Shown: positions 9,841-20,268 of the stretch, one piece after another
How positions within the stretch are numbered: the stretch's first letter is position 1
Layout of the letters: every line of letters starts with the position of its first letter
NCBI RefSeq assembly: GCF_000368585.1
Contig: NZ_KB849558.1
Coordinates: 1,701,043 to 1,765,042 of the forward strand
Direction: 5' to 3'
Source of the DNA: Acinetobacter venetianus RAG-1 = CIP 110063
Lineage (GTDB): Bacteria > Pseudomonadota > Gammaproteobacteria > Pseudomonadales > Moraxellaceae
Length of the DNA: 64,000 bases
Position numbers and translations under genes: made by a program
Notes under the pieces: generated by a model
Database searches by the model: none
What the model saw: only the letters and a program-made list of their open reading frames with translations
Told to the model about the DNA's origin: nothing

Positions 9841-9920
9841 CTTTTCTAATCCCTCCCTACTTGAAGCCTAGCTTCTCGTCTTGCGGCAGGGAAAAGCGAT
9901 GCTTTTCTAGTCCTGCCTCA
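9841..9920. repeat. Intergenic element with two short stem-loops
   Basis: C/T-rich stretch containing GAAGC-CTA-GCTTC at 9863-9875 and GAAAAGC-GAT-GCTTTTC at 9891-9907, plus two imperfect copies of a TTTTCTA-rCCCT/TCCT phrase. It resembles the AAGC-NNN-GCTT hairpins just upstream of prs at 47202-47216. It is probably a member of a dispersed palindromic repeat family, but I cannot count genome copies here. Confidence 0.4.
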
Positions 9921-9960
9921 TATTTTGCCTTTATTATTTTATAAGACAGAGGAGATTGTC

Positions 9961-10248
9961 ATGGCATTATCACAGCCAGCAACTTTCAACGAAGAATGGT
10001 CAGATGAGCGTGTGTTTGCCTACCTCAACCAGCTTCCTCCAACTGGCGTCAATGCTGACTTTCATGTGCTATATCATGCATTCAAACATATGCGTCCAAA
10101 TGACTATGAACGTTTATTAACACAGTTCTTAGCTGCTGGCCGTGATCTGAATGCAACGAATCCTGAAGGTCAACGCATCCATGATGTTATTGCACAGTTC
10201 CCTCGTCAAAAAGATGGATTCTTAGAAGTTTTAGCAAAATTTGCTTAA
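9961..10248 (+). CDS. PA4642-type conserved protein
   Basis: 95-residue cytoplasmic protein. Start placed at the ATG at 9961, preceded by GAGGAG at 9949-9954; a longer reading from TTG at 9925 has no ribosome-binding site. Features include the EEWSDERV opening, a PP-x-GVNADFHVLYHAFKHMR core and AGRDLNATNPEG, which match my recollection of the small Pseudomonas PA4642 family of unknown function. It stands alone between minE and a bidirectional terminator. Confidence 0.75.
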   Translation: MALSQPATFNEEWSDERVFAYLNQLPPTGVNADFHVLYHAFKHMRPNDYERLLTQFLAAGRDLNATNPEGQRIHDVIAQFPRQKDGFLEVLAKFA

Positions 10249-10260
10249 TTTAATTCCATC

Positions 10261-10290
10261 AAAAAAGCCTGCATCGTGCAGGCTTTTTTG
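10261..10290. terminator. Bidirectional rho-independent terminator
   Basis: AAAAAAGCCTGC / GCAGGCTTTTTT hairpin between convergent genes (stop at 10248 plus, stop at 10297 minus), usable in both directions. Confidence 0.9.
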
Positions 10291-10296
10291 TTTAAA

Positions 10297-10914
10297 TTAT
10301 CGGCTACCGATTAGATATACACCCAATAAAGTAAATATCCCGCCAGAGACGCCATCAATCCATTTTGCAAAGTTTTGATAAGCAGCTCTAAATGTAGGTA
10401 ATGAAAATACAAAAGCAACCACCAAAAACCATAACAAGGTTTCTACAGCGATGATAATAAAGAGTAATGAATGATGTTGATCAAACAGTGGGTTTGCAAG
10501 GAATAATGAGAATACACTGCCAAAATAAATGACCGCTTTTGGATTTGATAAGTTCGTCAATAAACCTTTCATAAAAAACAAATAAGGCGACTGTGGTAAT
10601 ACCATTTGTTTTACAGTCTGCTCACCTTTTGAAAATGCCGAACGGAGCATCTGATAACCTAACCAACATAGATAGAGACCACCTGCAATTAAAAGCCCCT
10701 GCTTCAACCAAGCCATTTTTTCAAAAATAATATTAAGACCCATTAATGCTAGAAGTGACCACACCATTGCGCCTAAACAAATGCCAAGTGCAACAAGTAC
10801 AGCATCTTTACGTGAACGGCTGATTGCAGTTTGAGAAACTAAAAAGAAATCTGGACCGGGGGTGATGAGCGCACAAAAATGAATAAAAATTAGTGTACAT
10901 AATGCGACTAACAT
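10297..10914 (-). CDS. LysE/RhtB-family amino-acid exporter
   Basis: 205-residue inner-membrane protein with about six hydrophobic segments. It has the family N-terminal signature PGPDFFLVSQTAISRSRKDA near residues 19-38 and a TNLSNPKAVIYFGSVF segment in the middle, both typical of LysE/RhtB transporters that export amino acids or homoserine lactone. Substrate cannot be assigned. Single-gene unit between a shared terminator and the ftsK terminator. Confidence 0.9.
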   Translation of the reverse strand: MLVALCTLIFIHFCALITPGPDFFLVSQTAISRSRKDAVLVALGICLGAMVWSLLALMGLNIIFEKMAWLKQGLLIAGGLYLCWLGYQMLRSAFSKGEQTVKQMVLPQSPYLFFMKGLLTNLSNPKAVIYFGSVFSLFLANPLFDQHHSLLFIIIAVETLLWFLVVAFVFSLPTFRAAYQNFAKWIDGVSGGIFTLLGVYLIGSR

Positions 10915-10999
10915 GGCTCACCCTTCAACTTGAGTTTTTGAATGATAAGCTTAAATAAAAAGCGTGATTATTACCATATAAAATTGATAAATATATAGC

Positions 11000-11027
11000 A
11001 ATAAAGCCTCTAAATAGAGGCTTTATT
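11000..11027 (-). terminator. Terminator of ftsK
   Basis: AATAAAGCCTCT / AGAGGCTTTATT inverted repeat 15 bases past the ftsK stop, T-rich on the minus strand. Confidence 0.75.
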
Positions 11028-11042
11028 CATACACTATTCTTA

Positions 11043-14000
11043 TTAAACGAGAATCTCGCGTTTACCGTTCGCCCCCATGGAACTCACGATACCATTCTCT
11101 TCCATCTGATCAATGATACGTGCAGCACGGTTATATCCTAAGCTAAATTTACGCTGTAAAGAGGATGTCGATGCTTTACGGGTTTCGAGCACAAATGCTA
11201 CGCACTGATCATACAGCGCATCACGACTTGGATCACCATCCCCATCCTCAAAACCACGAGAAGTTGGTTCTTCATCATACGGCGTTAAGATTTCATCAAC
11301 ATAGTTAGGTTCACCACGCTCACGCCACGCATCACAAATACGGTTGACTTCGTCGTCACTGATAAAAGCACCATGTACACGTTCAGGTTCAATTTTTCCT
11401 GGCCCAAGGAATAACATATCACCATGACCAAGCAAGTCTTCTGCTCCACCCGCATCTAAGATAGTACGAGAGTCAATTTTACTATTCACACGTAAAGCTA
11501 CACGTGTAGGAATATTGGCTTTAATTAGACCAGTAATTACATCAACCGATGGACGTTGTGTTGCAAGTAATAAGTGAATCCCAGCAGCACGAGATTTCTG
11601 TGCTAATCGCGTGATCATTTCTTCAGCTTTCTTACCAACTTGCATGATCATATCTGCAAACTCATCTGCCACAATCACAATTGAAGGCAGTGGCGTTAAT
11701 CGCGGTGCACGCTCACCCACTACTGAATCACTTGCTTTCCATGTTGGATCAATCAAATCCTCGCCATTCGCAATCGCTTCTTCTACCTTGCGGTTATAGT
11801 CACTAAGCTTACGAATTTTTAAGAATGACATCAGCTTATAACGACGCTCCATCTCATTGACACACCAGTTCAATGCACTCACTGCATCTTTCATATCAGT
11901 TACAACTGGCGTTAATAAATGTGGAATATCGTTATAGTTTGCTAATTCAAGTTGCTTAGGATCAATTAAAATGAGACGTAATTGATCTGGGGTATATTTC
12001 AATAACATCGATAAAATCATCGAGTTGACTGCAACTGATTTACCCGAACCTGTCGTACCAGCAACCAACATATGCGGTGCTTTGCCGAGATCTGTAATCA
12101 CAGGATTGCCTGAAATATCTTTGCCCATCGCCATTGAGAGCAAACCTGCGGGATCTTCAAATGCAGGTGTTTTGAGTAACTCAATCAACCGAACCATTTC
12201 ACGGCTACTATTCGGTACTTCGATACCGATATACGGTTTACCAGCGATAACCTCAACCACACGTACAGATGCCATTGACATTGAGCGAGCTAAATCACGA
12301 GAAATATTCGTCACTTTAGATGCTTTTACACCCGGCGCTAGGTCTAGTTCAAAACGTGTTACAACTGGTCCCGGTTGAGCCTCTACAACTTGAGCTTTAA
12401 CATTAAATTCCTGTAATTTAATTTCTAAAAGTTCAGACAACCGTGCTAATTGCTCAGCCGTAAAATTCACTTTCTTGTTTGGATCAACTTCATCCAGCAA
12501 CTCTAAACCCGGTAAAGTTGGTAGATCACGACGTTTTTGTGCAACTTGCATTGCACGCGACATTGGACGACCAAATGCATCTGTTAACGGAGCATCTAAA
12601 TCAAAGTCTTCCTCAATATCCAGATCAGGTTCAGCTTTACCAGCAGTCTCTTGCCAAGCTTCGATAAATGCTTCTTTAGATAAAGCTTCTTTTGGTGCAG
12701 CGACTTCGATTGGTGCTTTTACAAATGCAGAAGTTTGAGCATAGCTAGTGGTTTGAGGACTAACTTTTTGCGGCTCATCATCAACCAAGAGATCATTAAA
12801 GTCATCAAAGCTAGCTAATTCATCTGATGCAGAGTTTTTAGGTGAATTGACTTGGGGTTGAGTCTCAACTGTATGTGTAAACTCAGATGCAGGTTGTTGA
12901 GGCACTTCATTAAAGGATTCTAAATGTAATGCTTCAACTTCACTGACAATATTTGTGCTTGGTTGTACTTCTTGAGTAAAAGGCGTATGTACATCTGTCG
13001 CAGTTTTACTATTTGGAACTGCTGCAAGTAACTCATCAAAAATCTGATCATCATTCCAATCTAAATGACTATGAGCAGCTTGCTCTGCTTTAGATTCAGT
13101 TTGAGAAGGATGAGCATATTGCGTTGATGGATTTACAGAATCATCCGCAGCACGTAGCAAAGCATCAATTTCCTGTTTATGACTCGCATCATCGTGTTGA
13201 AGTGCACGCCAAACTTCGCCTGTTTGAATCAGACGCTGGCTTTCAGTCTCAAACTGATGAGCACGCTGTAATGTCTCTTCAAAATCTTCTGTTAACTGAG
13301 TTTCTTGAGGTTGATTACTTTGCTGCTCTTTCGCAATAACATCAGCAAACAACTTTTCAGCTAATTGTTGATGATGATCATGTTTTGATGCCTTAACAGG
13401 TTCTTCAACCGCTTCAAATTGATCGTTGGCTACACCAGCAGTTTGTTCTTGGGCTTGCTGCTTATTTTTTATTGCGAGTGTATCTGCTGCTGTTAATTGC
13501 TCAGTCAAGTCATAAGCAGATTCTTGCTGAGGAATATTTTTATAAAATAAATCTTGCAGGTAAGCGGGTGTATTTTTCAACGTTCCCCATGTTTTATTCC
13601 ATTGAATTCCAAATGCCAAAGTGACTAATAAAATACTAAATGCTAATAAGAACAGCGTTGCACCGTAAATTGTCAATAATTGGCTAAGGCTTTGACCAAG
13701 TTCAAAACCAATGATCCCACCTGCAGCATTTTCTAAAGTATCGGCCGGCATACTCCAATGTAAGTAGAACAAGCTAGACAAAGACAGAATTAAGAAAAAT
13801 TGAGCTGCATAACGAAATGGACGATTTAGAAAACTTCTTGGCCACCACACTTGTACTGCTTCGATAAACAGAAATAGTGGAATTAGTAAACTTGCCCATC
13901 CCAAAAAGCCAAACAATAAATCTGCGATCCACGCCCCTGCCACACCACTTGCATTTGATACCTGTTGTGTATCACTTGATATATGCATCCAACCCGGATC

Positions 14001-14105
14001 AAAAGGTGTGTAGGTTACTGTGGCAAGAAATAGATAAATGCCAAAAGAAATCAAAAATAATGTCATTAAAAAGCGTTGTGCATAAACACTTGACACCGCA
14101 GTCAT
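11043..14105 (-). CDS. ftsK: DNA translocase FtsK
   Basis: Septal DNA pump that clears chromosome termini and activates XerCD recombination at dif. 1020 residues. The N-terminal membrane domain (about 1-190) has four helices, followed by a Glu/Gln-rich low-complexity linker (about 190-520) and the alpha/beta motor with Walker A GTTGSGKS and Walker B IVIVADEFAD. The C-terminal winged-helix gamma domain (about 950-1020; SSLQRKFSLGYNRAARI) reads KOPS. The linker is shorter than in E. coli FtsK (1329 residues). Divergent from trxB. Confidence 0.97.
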   Translation of the reverse strand: MTAVSSVYAQRFLMTLFLISFGIYLFLATVTYTPFDPGWMHISSDTQQVSNASGVAGAWIADLLFGFLGWASLLIPLFLFIEAVQVWWPRSFLNRPFRYAAQFFLILSLSSLFYLHWSMPADTLENAAGGIIGFELGQSLSQLLTIYGATLFLLAFSILLVTLAFGIQWNKTWGTLKNTPAYLQDLFYKNIPQQESAYDLTEQLTAADTLAIKNKQQAQEQTAGVANDQFEAVEEPVKASKHDHHQQLAEKLFADVIAKEQQSNQPQETQLTEDFEETLQRAHQFETESQRLIQTGEVWRALQHDDASHKQEIDALLRAADDSVNPSTQYAHPSQTESKAEQAAHSHLDWNDDQIFDELLAAVPNSKTATDVHTPFTQEVQPSTNIVSEVEALHLESFNEVPQQPASEFTHTVETQPQVNSPKNSASDELASFDDFNDLLVDDEPQKVSPQTTSYAQTSAFVKAPIEVAAPKEALSKEAFIEAWQETAGKAEPDLDIEEDFDLDAPLTDAFGRPMSRAMQVAQKRRDLPTLPGLELLDEVDPNKKVNFTAEQLARLSELLEIKLQEFNVKAQVVEAQPGPVVTRFELDLAPGVKASKVTNISRDLARSMSMASVRVVEVIAGKPYIGIEVPNSSREMVRLIELLKTPAFEDPAGLLSMAMGKDISGNPVITDLGKAPHMLVAGTTGSGKSVAVNSMILSMLLKYTPDQLRLILIDPKQLELANYNDIPHLLTPVVTDMKDAVSALNWCVNEMERRYKLMSFLKIRKLSDYNRKVEEAIANGEDLIDPTWKASDSVVGERAPRLTPLPSIVIVADEFADMIMQVGKKAEEMITRLAQKSRAAGIHLLLATQRPSVDVITGLIKANIPTRVALRVNSKIDSRTILDAGGAEDLLGHGDMLFLGPGKIEPERVHGAFISDDEVNRICDAWRERGEPNYVDEILTPYDEEPTSRGFEDGDGDPSRDALYDQCVAFVLETRKASTSSLQRKFSLGYNRAARIIDQMEENGIVSSMGANGKREILV

Positions 14106-14344
14106 ATACTGTCCTGTAACCCAATTCGTTATTTGTTTGTCTATTTTTTAAGGTCTAAGCCACCTTAATCAATAAGTTTAATATTATGCACTCGTTCTTA
14201 CAAAAAAGATGCACGATTGTTTACTGTTGTTGTTAACATCCAGCCTTGATATAGCCCAATTCGATTGAGTTAATCAATATTATCCTGATGGATTTAACCC
14301 ACTCCCCTGTGGTTTCACGTATAATTTTACCAGTTTCAATATAA

Positions 14345-15310
<966 letters not shown>

Positions 15311-15322
15311 TTATCTAAAAGT

Positions 15323-15352
15323 AAAAAAGCCACCATATCGGTGGCTTTTTTT
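15323..15352 (+). terminator. Terminator of trxB
   Basis: AAAAGCCACC / GGTGGCTTTT hairpin followed by a T run, 12 bases past the trxB stop. Confidence 0.88.
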
Positions 15353-15412
15353 ATTAAATAAAGCATAATCAAAAAAATGACGTATTTTTAAACAAAAAAT
15401 TGGAACACATAA

Positions 15413-16969
15413 ATGACAACAACTTGGACCAATGGTTATCAAACTGAAGTTAATTATACCTACGGATATTATCGAGATCTCAGCCCCAATTTTCAAAAGT
15501 TCTGTTTATTACTCAATGGAATTGAAAGCCCAGATTTCCAAGAGAATCAAACACATTGTGAGTTAGGCTTTGGACAAGGAGTCAGTATTAATATTCATGC
15601 TGCTAGTAACATTGCAAACTTTTATGGTACGGACTTTAATCCAGCACATGCAGCACATGCCAATCAACTAGCGGAACAGAGCAAGACCGAACATTATTTT
15701 TATGATGATAGCTTTGAAGAACTGCTTAACCGACATGACTTACCTATGTTTGACTCAATCAGTTTGCATGGTATCTGGAGTTGGATTAGCTATGAAAACC
15801 AGCACATCATTTTGAAATTTATTCGTAAATTTCTAAAGCCGAACGGCATCGTTTATATCAGCTATAACTGCGTTACTGGATGGGCCGCGAATATGCCTAT
15901 TCGAGAACTATTTCATAGCCATTTTAAATTTAATAGTAAAAGTACCAACCCTCTGCAAAAGGTCAATGAAGCACTTAATTTCAGCGAAAATCTATTACAG
16001 CAAAATCCTATTTTCGCCCAGCGCAATCCAAATGCCGTACAAAAAGTCGCAGATCTAAAACAACAAAATCCGAATTATCTTATCCATGAATATTTAAACC
16101 AAGATTGGCAATGCTTTTCTTTTCAGCAAGTGGTCAGGATTTTAGATGAAATCAAACTTTCTTATGCTGGTTCTACGGACTTGAATACGCATTTAGACAA
16201 CATTAACCTTTCAGAGCAACATCAAGCATTCTTAAATGCAATTGAGCACCCTATTTTTAAAGAACAATGTCGTGATTACTTCGCCAATACTCAATTTCGC
16301 CGCGACCTGTTTATTCGAGGAAAAAACAACTTAACACCACTACAAGCCCAAGAAAAACTTCGTAACACTGCTTTTGTTTTATTAACAGCTAAAGAGCAAC
16401 TTCCCACCAACATTAATGGTTTATTAGGAACCTTTAATTTAATCGAAGAAATTTATCTTCCTATAGGTGAAATGTTTGCTGAAAGAAACTATGAAGCAAT
16501 TACGATTGCTGAACTAGAACAAGGCCTTAAGCAATTAAATTATGCTCAAATCTTAAATGCTCTCGTCATTCTCTGTCATTTAGGCTTAGCTCAACCTTGC
16601 CAAAACTTAGCACCTAATGATCAAGTTTTGCAGCGTTGCCATAAGCTAAACCATTATTTACTCAGTCAAGCAAGCTTCCATCAAAATTATGGTGCTCTCA
16701 TTAGTCCATTAACGGGTATCGGTATTCCGACCGAACATTTCCATCAATTATTTTATCGTGCACATTTCATTGATGGGCTGAATACTGCTACAGATTTTGC
16801 TTATTACGTTCAAGATGTCATTCATCAACTTGGATGGTTGGTATTAGACAAAAAAGGAAATGCAGTCGCTGACAAAAATGAAAGCCTCACCATTATCCAA
16901 GAAAAGGCGCAATACTTTATAGACAGCAAGAAGTTGCACATCGCCAAACAACTTCGTCTATTTGAATAA
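15413..16969 (+). CDS. SAM-dependent methyltransferase with methyltransferase regulatory domain
   Basis: 518 residues. The N-terminal Rossmann methyltransferase domain shows a SAM-binding CELGFGQGVS loop (about 45-54) and the acidic motif GTDFNP, then an ISLHGIWSWIS motif IV/V region. The middle (about 210-300) fits the 'methyltransferase regulatory domain' found in several bacterial methyltransferases, and the C-terminal 200 residues resemble the paired helical domain of that family. Substrate unknown. Single-gene unit 60 bases after the trxB terminator. Confidence 0.82.
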   Translation: MTTTWTNGYQTEVNYTYGYYRDLSPNFQKFCLLLNGIESPDFQENQTHCELGFGQGVSINIHAASNIANFYGTDFNPAHAAHANQLAEQSKTEHYFYDDSFEELLNRHDLPMFDSISLHGIWSWISYENQHIILKFIRKFLKPNGIVYISYNCVTGWAANMPIRELFHSHFKFNSKSTNPLQKVNEALNFSENLLQQNPIFAQRNPNAVQKVADLKQQNPNYLIHEYLNQDWQCFSFQQVVRILDEIKLSYAGSTDLNTHLDNINLSEQHQAFLNAIEHPIFKEQCRDYFANTQFRRDLFIRGKNNLTPLQAQEKLRNTAFVLLTAKEQLPTNINGLLGTFNLIEEIYLPIGEMFAERNYEAITIAELEQGLKQLNYAQILNALVILCHLGLAQPCQNLAPNDQVLQRCHKLNHYLLSQASFHQNYGALISPLTGIGIPTEHFHQLFYRAHFIDGLNTATDFAYYVQDVIHQLGWLVLDKKGNAVADKNESLTIIQEKAQYFIDSKKLHIAKQLRLFE

Positions 16970-17055
16970 TTCGATGCTGAAATGGCGATCGAGGTTGATT
17001 GCCATTCTATGTTAGTTCAGTTAGCTTAGAATCAGTCCTATTGAATTTTCGCACT

Positions 17056-17787
17056 ATGCAACAACTTCCTCCCTCACAATATATTTTTCCAGATCCTATT
17101 GAAGCAGATCCTGAAGGACATGGTTTTATTTGCATCGGTGCAGACCTCTCCCCTTCAACACTATTTGAAGCCTATACACATGGACTTTTTCCATGGTTTA
17201 ACCAAGATGAACCGATTTGTTGGTGGAGCCCTGAACCACGCTGCATTATTGACCCTAAAGCTTATAAACCAAGCAAGTCTCTAATTCGTAACATGAAGAA
17301 ATATGACTATCGCATTACGATTAATCATGCATTTGAGGATGTCATACGATCCTGTTCTTTGCCCCGTAGTTATGCAGATGAAACATGGATTAGTGAGGAT
17401 ATTATTGAAGGTTATACCGCCTTATTTGCAGCAGGCTATGCATATAGTGTCGAAGTCTGGCAGCAAGATAAACTGGTAGGTGGCCTATATGGTGTCACCA
17501 TCGGCAAAGGCTGTTTTGGTGAATCCATGTTTAGCACCGAAACCGATGTCTCTAAAATGGCATTTTATACTCTAATGTTAATAGGCCAAGAAAATCAGCT
17601 CCCTTGGATCGACTGTCAATTAGTGAATGAGCATCTGATAAGCCTTGGTGCTAGTACACTTTCTCGCCAAGCCTACCTAAAATCGTTACAAGATGTAATT
17701 ATTGCCCCCTCTATCAATTGGAAAAATTATCAAGAACGTGTATTTTCAAGTAAAACAATAGCACTTTGTGCAAAATTAAACGGTTAA
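17056..17787 (+). CDS. aat: Leucyl/phenylalanyl-tRNA--protein transferase
   Basis: Adds Leu or Phe from aminoacyl-tRNA to N-terminal Arg or Lys residues, creating N-degrons for ClpAPS. 243 residues from the ATG at 17056; an upstream TTG at 16999 would add an unconserved 19 residues and was rejected, although the chosen start has a weak ribosome-binding site. Family motifs: FPDP near the N-terminus, [15 protein letters not shown] and [19 protein letters not shown]. The Bpt gene follows 28 bases later, so both N-end-rule transferases are probably coexpressed. Confidence 0.95.
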   Translation: MQQLPPSQYIFPDPIEADPEGHGFICIGADLSPSTLFEAYTHGLFPWFNQDEPICWWSPEPRCIIDPKAYKPSKSLIRNMKKYDYRITINHAFEDVIRSCSLPRSYADETWISEDIIEGYTALFAAGYAYSVEVWQQDKLVGGLYGVTIGKGCFGESMFSTETDVSKMAFYTLMLIGQENQLPWIDCQLVNEHLISLGASTLSRQAYLKSLQDVIIAPSINWKNYQERVFSSKTIALCAKLNG

Positions 17788-17815
17788 TGGATTAACGCCT
17801 TGGAGGGACAGATTA

Positions 17816-18631
17816 ATGAAATCATACCAACCCAAGTCCCTTTTAAATGACTTACAGTATTATATTACGCCACCACATGACTGTAGCTATCTCGAAAACA
17901 AGTCTGCGCGAATGGTATTTTTAGACCCGATTCATCGCATTGATGTGGTGACATTATCTGAGCTATCGCGTGTTGGTTTCCGACGTAGTGGAGACTTTGT
18001 TTATCGCCCCGAATGTCATCTATGTCGTCAATGTTTATCGTGCCGAGTACCTGTACAAGAATTCCAGATGAATAGTAGCCAAAAAAAAGCTTGGCGACGT
18101 AATCAAGATTTAAAAATGAGTATCTTGCCAACATCAAAGGCTACTCAAGAACATTATGATTTGTATGAACGCTATATCAATGAACGCCATGCCGATGGTG
18201 ATATGTATCCTGCAAGTCTCGACCAATTTGAGAAATTCTTAGTCCACAGTTGTACTGAAAGTTTCTTCATTGAACTTTGGGAAAATGAAAAATTAATTGC
18301 AGTTTCAACGTGTGATTTGATGGATGATGGGCTTTCAGCTGTTTATACTTTCTTTGATCCAGATGAACAACGTCGTTCTTTAGGTGTTTTTGCAATTCTC
18401 AAGCAAATTGAATATGTTAAAACGCTAAATCTAGAGTATTTATATCTGGGCTATTGGGTGCCACATTCATCCAAAATGAATTATAAATCGCAATATACGC
18501 CACTTGAGTTATTACTTGATGGACAATGGCGAAGACTCAATCGTCCACTTTCAGAAAAAGAAATCCATCAACTCGGAAACTCTTTGATGAGCACATTGCC
18601 CTCTGAGTGGAATAATTTAATTATTAAATAA
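17816..18631 (+). CDS. bpt: Aspartate/glutamate leucyltransferase (Bpt)
   Basis: Bacterial relative of eukaryotic arginyltransferase that transfers Leu from Leu-tRNA to N-terminal Asp or Glu. 271 residues: an N-terminal cysteine-rich part with the CHLCRQCLSCRVPV cluster (about 63-76) and a C-terminal GNAT-like domain with DGLSAVYTFFDP and LGYWVPHSSKMNYK. GGAGG precedes the ATG. Its 3' end overlaps the convergent rimI by 15 bases. Confidence 0.94.
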   Translation: MKSYQPKSLLNDLQYYITPPHDCSYLENKSARMVFLDPIHRIDVVTLSELSRVGFRRSGDFVYRPECHLCRQCLSCRVPVQEFQMNSSQKKAWRRNQDLKMSILPTSKATQEHYDLYERYINERHADGDMYPASLDQFEKFLVHSCTESFFIELWENEKLIAVSTCDLMDDGLSAVYTFFDPDEQRRSLGVFAILKQIEYVKTLNLEYLYLGYWVPHSSKMNYKSQYTPLELLLDGQWRRLNRPLSEKEIHQLGNSLMSTLPSEWNNLIIK

Positions 18632-19078
18632 CGCTGCAAAATCATCAGTGCATGTTTTGACCATAATCACAGCATGCTCTTTTGTGCCATCTGAGTTTGG
18701 ATAATAGTTTTTGCGTAAATCAATTTGATGAAATCCTGCTTTTTCGTATAAATGAATCGCAGCAATATTACTTTCGCGTACTTCTAAAAAAATTTGAATC
18801 GGATTATTTTTTAATTGTTGAATTGAATAATCCAGTAATTCATAACCCAAACCCTTTCCTTGCTGATTAGGATGAATCGCCATCAATAATAGATTTGCTT
18901 CATCAAGCACAGGCTGCAAAATACAAAACCCGACAACCTGATGATTATACTCATACACAGTGCATTGATAAGATTCTAAAGATTCTTGAAACTGTTGTTT
19001 AGACCAAGGATGCGTTTGCACAAGACGCTCAATTGCCGCCACACTATCTAAATCTTTTTCCAGCATCAATCGAATCAC
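18617..19078 (-). CDS. rimI: GNAT N-acetyltransferase, probable ribosomal protein alanine acetyltransferase RimI
   Basis: 153-residue GNAT enzyme. It has VQTHPWSKQQFQESL near the N-terminus (RimI-like HxxPWS), the acetyl-CoA pyrophosphate loop HPNQQGKGLGYELL, and the beta-6 stretch EVRESNIAAIHLYEKAGFHQIDLRKNYY, which is characteristic of RimI (NxxAIxLYxKxGF, RxxYY). Likely acetylates the N-terminal alanine of ribosomal protein bS18. Convergent with and overlapping bpt. Confidence 0.88.
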   Translation of the reverse strand: MIRLMLEKDLDSVAAIERLVQTHPWSKQQFQESLESYQCTVYEYNHQVVGFCILQPVLDEANLLLMAIHPNQQGKGLGYELLDYSIQQLKNNPIQIFLEVRESNIAAIHLYEKAGFHQIDLRKNYYPNSDGTKEHAVIMVKTCTDDFAALFNN

Positions 19079-19137
19079 AATATCGCACCTATAAATGATT
19101 GATGCAGATTATCTGCAATTTAAAGCAAAATGAGAAC

Positions 19138-19164
19138 AAAAAAATGGGCAACTTTCATTGCCCA
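19138..19164 (-). terminator. Terminator of the downstream ferritin-like paralog
   Basis: TGGGCAA / TTGCCCA hairpin followed on the minus strand by seven Ts; lies just past the stop at 19171. Confidence 0.82.
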
Positions 19165-19170
19165 CCTGTA

Positions 19171-20055
19171 TTAATTTGCATTAAAACCCAGTTCAGCACG
19201 CCACTTATTCAAAAGTGCTGTAGTGTCATCATCATTTGGATGAAACTTCGGCCTCAAAAATGAAAGTAATGTTGGGATTTGACGTGTCATAAAGCCTTTA
19301 TAACCATACATAAAATTAATCATATACTTCGTGTCACGCCATGTAAGTTTGCCATCAGTTTGCAATAATTTCGCAGTGAAGTACGACTGAGTAATAAAGA
19401 TTAAACCCATTGCAATGACAAGTGCCAATGACCGCATGAAATAAGCTTTCGCTCCTTGTCCATACATGGCTTCGTACACATCAAAAGCGACTGCTTTATG
19501 CTCATTTTCCTCAACTGCATGCCACATCCATAAGTGATACATGGTTTCATCCATGAACATCGACTGAATATCTGGATTACTCAGTAATTCCTCGGCAATC
19601 GTAGAAGTAAAATGTTCTAGTGCACATGTGCCAGTTAAACCAATCATCTCTTTGGTAAAGCCAAATGGTTTTAAAAGCTTAGAGGTAATACCCACAGCAC
19701 GATTAATTAGTCGTCCTGTCTGATCTTCCATTTTGCGCACACCATATCCATAAGCTTCAGCTGAGGCATTAAACGCCAAATGCTCTTTTGAATGCATTGC
19801 TTCTTGACCAATAAAGGCGCTGATTTCTCTTTGTAATCTTGGATCGGCAAGTTTTGGATCATTTCGCACAGCTCTCGTACTATTTACGAAGAATTGTTCC
19901 CCTTCAGGAAATAATGCTGACAAAGCGGTCATAAAATGCGTTAAAGCAGCATCACCATTTGCCCAGTAGCGAGGTACTTCACCAAACTCAAAATCCATTC
20001 GTCGTACAGGGAAACTAGCACCAGCTCGGTTTGAAATATTGACTTTAGCATTCAT
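19171..20055 (-). CDS. Metal-dependent hydrolase family protein (ferritin-like, paralog 1)
   Basis: 294 residues, matching my recollection of the 'predicted metal-dependent hydrolase' family (PF10118). Candidate metal ligands occur in paired helices: ISAFIGQEAMHSKEH (about 80-94), TCALEHFTS (about 143-151) and the WHAVEENEHKAVAFD block (about 178-192). This ExxH/EH spacing suggests a ferritin-like diiron carboxylate fold, which is inference. A hydrophobic stretch (about 208-227) could anchor it to the membrane. AAGGAGAAG precedes the ATG. Closely related to the upstream gene at 20269-21150. Confidence 0.85.
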   Translation of the reverse strand: MNAKVNISNRAGASFPVRRMDFEFGEVPRYWANGDAALTHFMTALSALFPEGEQFFVNSTRAVRNDPKLADPRLQREISAFIGQEAMHSKEHLAFNASAEAYGYGVRKMEDQTGRLINRAVGITSKLLKPFGFTKEMIGLTGTCALEHFTSTIAEELLSNPDIQSMFMDETMYHLWMWHAVEENEHKAVAFDVYEAMYGQGAKAYFMRSLALVIAMGLIFITQSYFTAKLLQTDGKLTWRDTKYMINFMYGYKGFMTRQIPTLLSFLRPKFHPNDDDTTALLNKWRAELGFNAN

Positions 20056-20141
20056 ACCTTCTTCTCCTTAAAGATACTTATTTATTTTAAAAATTCATCT
20101 ATCTTCTATTTATACGCCCTTTTGCATGCGTGAAATAAGTG

Positions 20142-20174
20142 CAAATAAGGTCATAAAAGCATCATCTTAGGACA
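20142..20174. promoter_or_regulatory. Pair of 21-bp-spaced direct repeats upstream of paralog 1
   Basis: CAAATAAGGTCA at 20142-20153 and CATCTTAGGACA at 20163-20174, period 21 bp. They align without gaps to the corresponding pair upstream of paralog 2. Two half-sites two helical turns apart are typical of AraC/XylS-type activator sites (inference). A TATAAA hexamer lies between the repeats and the gene. Confidence 0.55.
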
Positions 20175-20210
20175 TCTAATTATTGTAAAAAGCGTTGTTT
20201 TAAAGCATAA

Positions 20211-20239
20211 AAAAAGGAGCACATGCTTGCTCCTTTTTT
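20211..20239 (-). terminator. Terminator of ferritin-like paralog 2
   Basis: AAAAAGGAGC / GCTCCTTTTTT hairpin, 30 bases past the stop at 20269, with a T run on the minus strand. Confidence 0.88.
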
Positions 20240-20268
20240 AACAATTAGTTTTTAAACGCGTTCACAAC

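Noticed and set aside
12025..12738. Serine-rich plus-strand ORFs inside ftsK
   Set aside because: Antisense shadows of the ftsK reading frame with low-complexity peptides and no upstream signals.
18617..18631. Frameshift suspected at the bpt-rimI junction
   Set aside because: Both proteins end normally; the genes are convergent and overlap by 15 bases.
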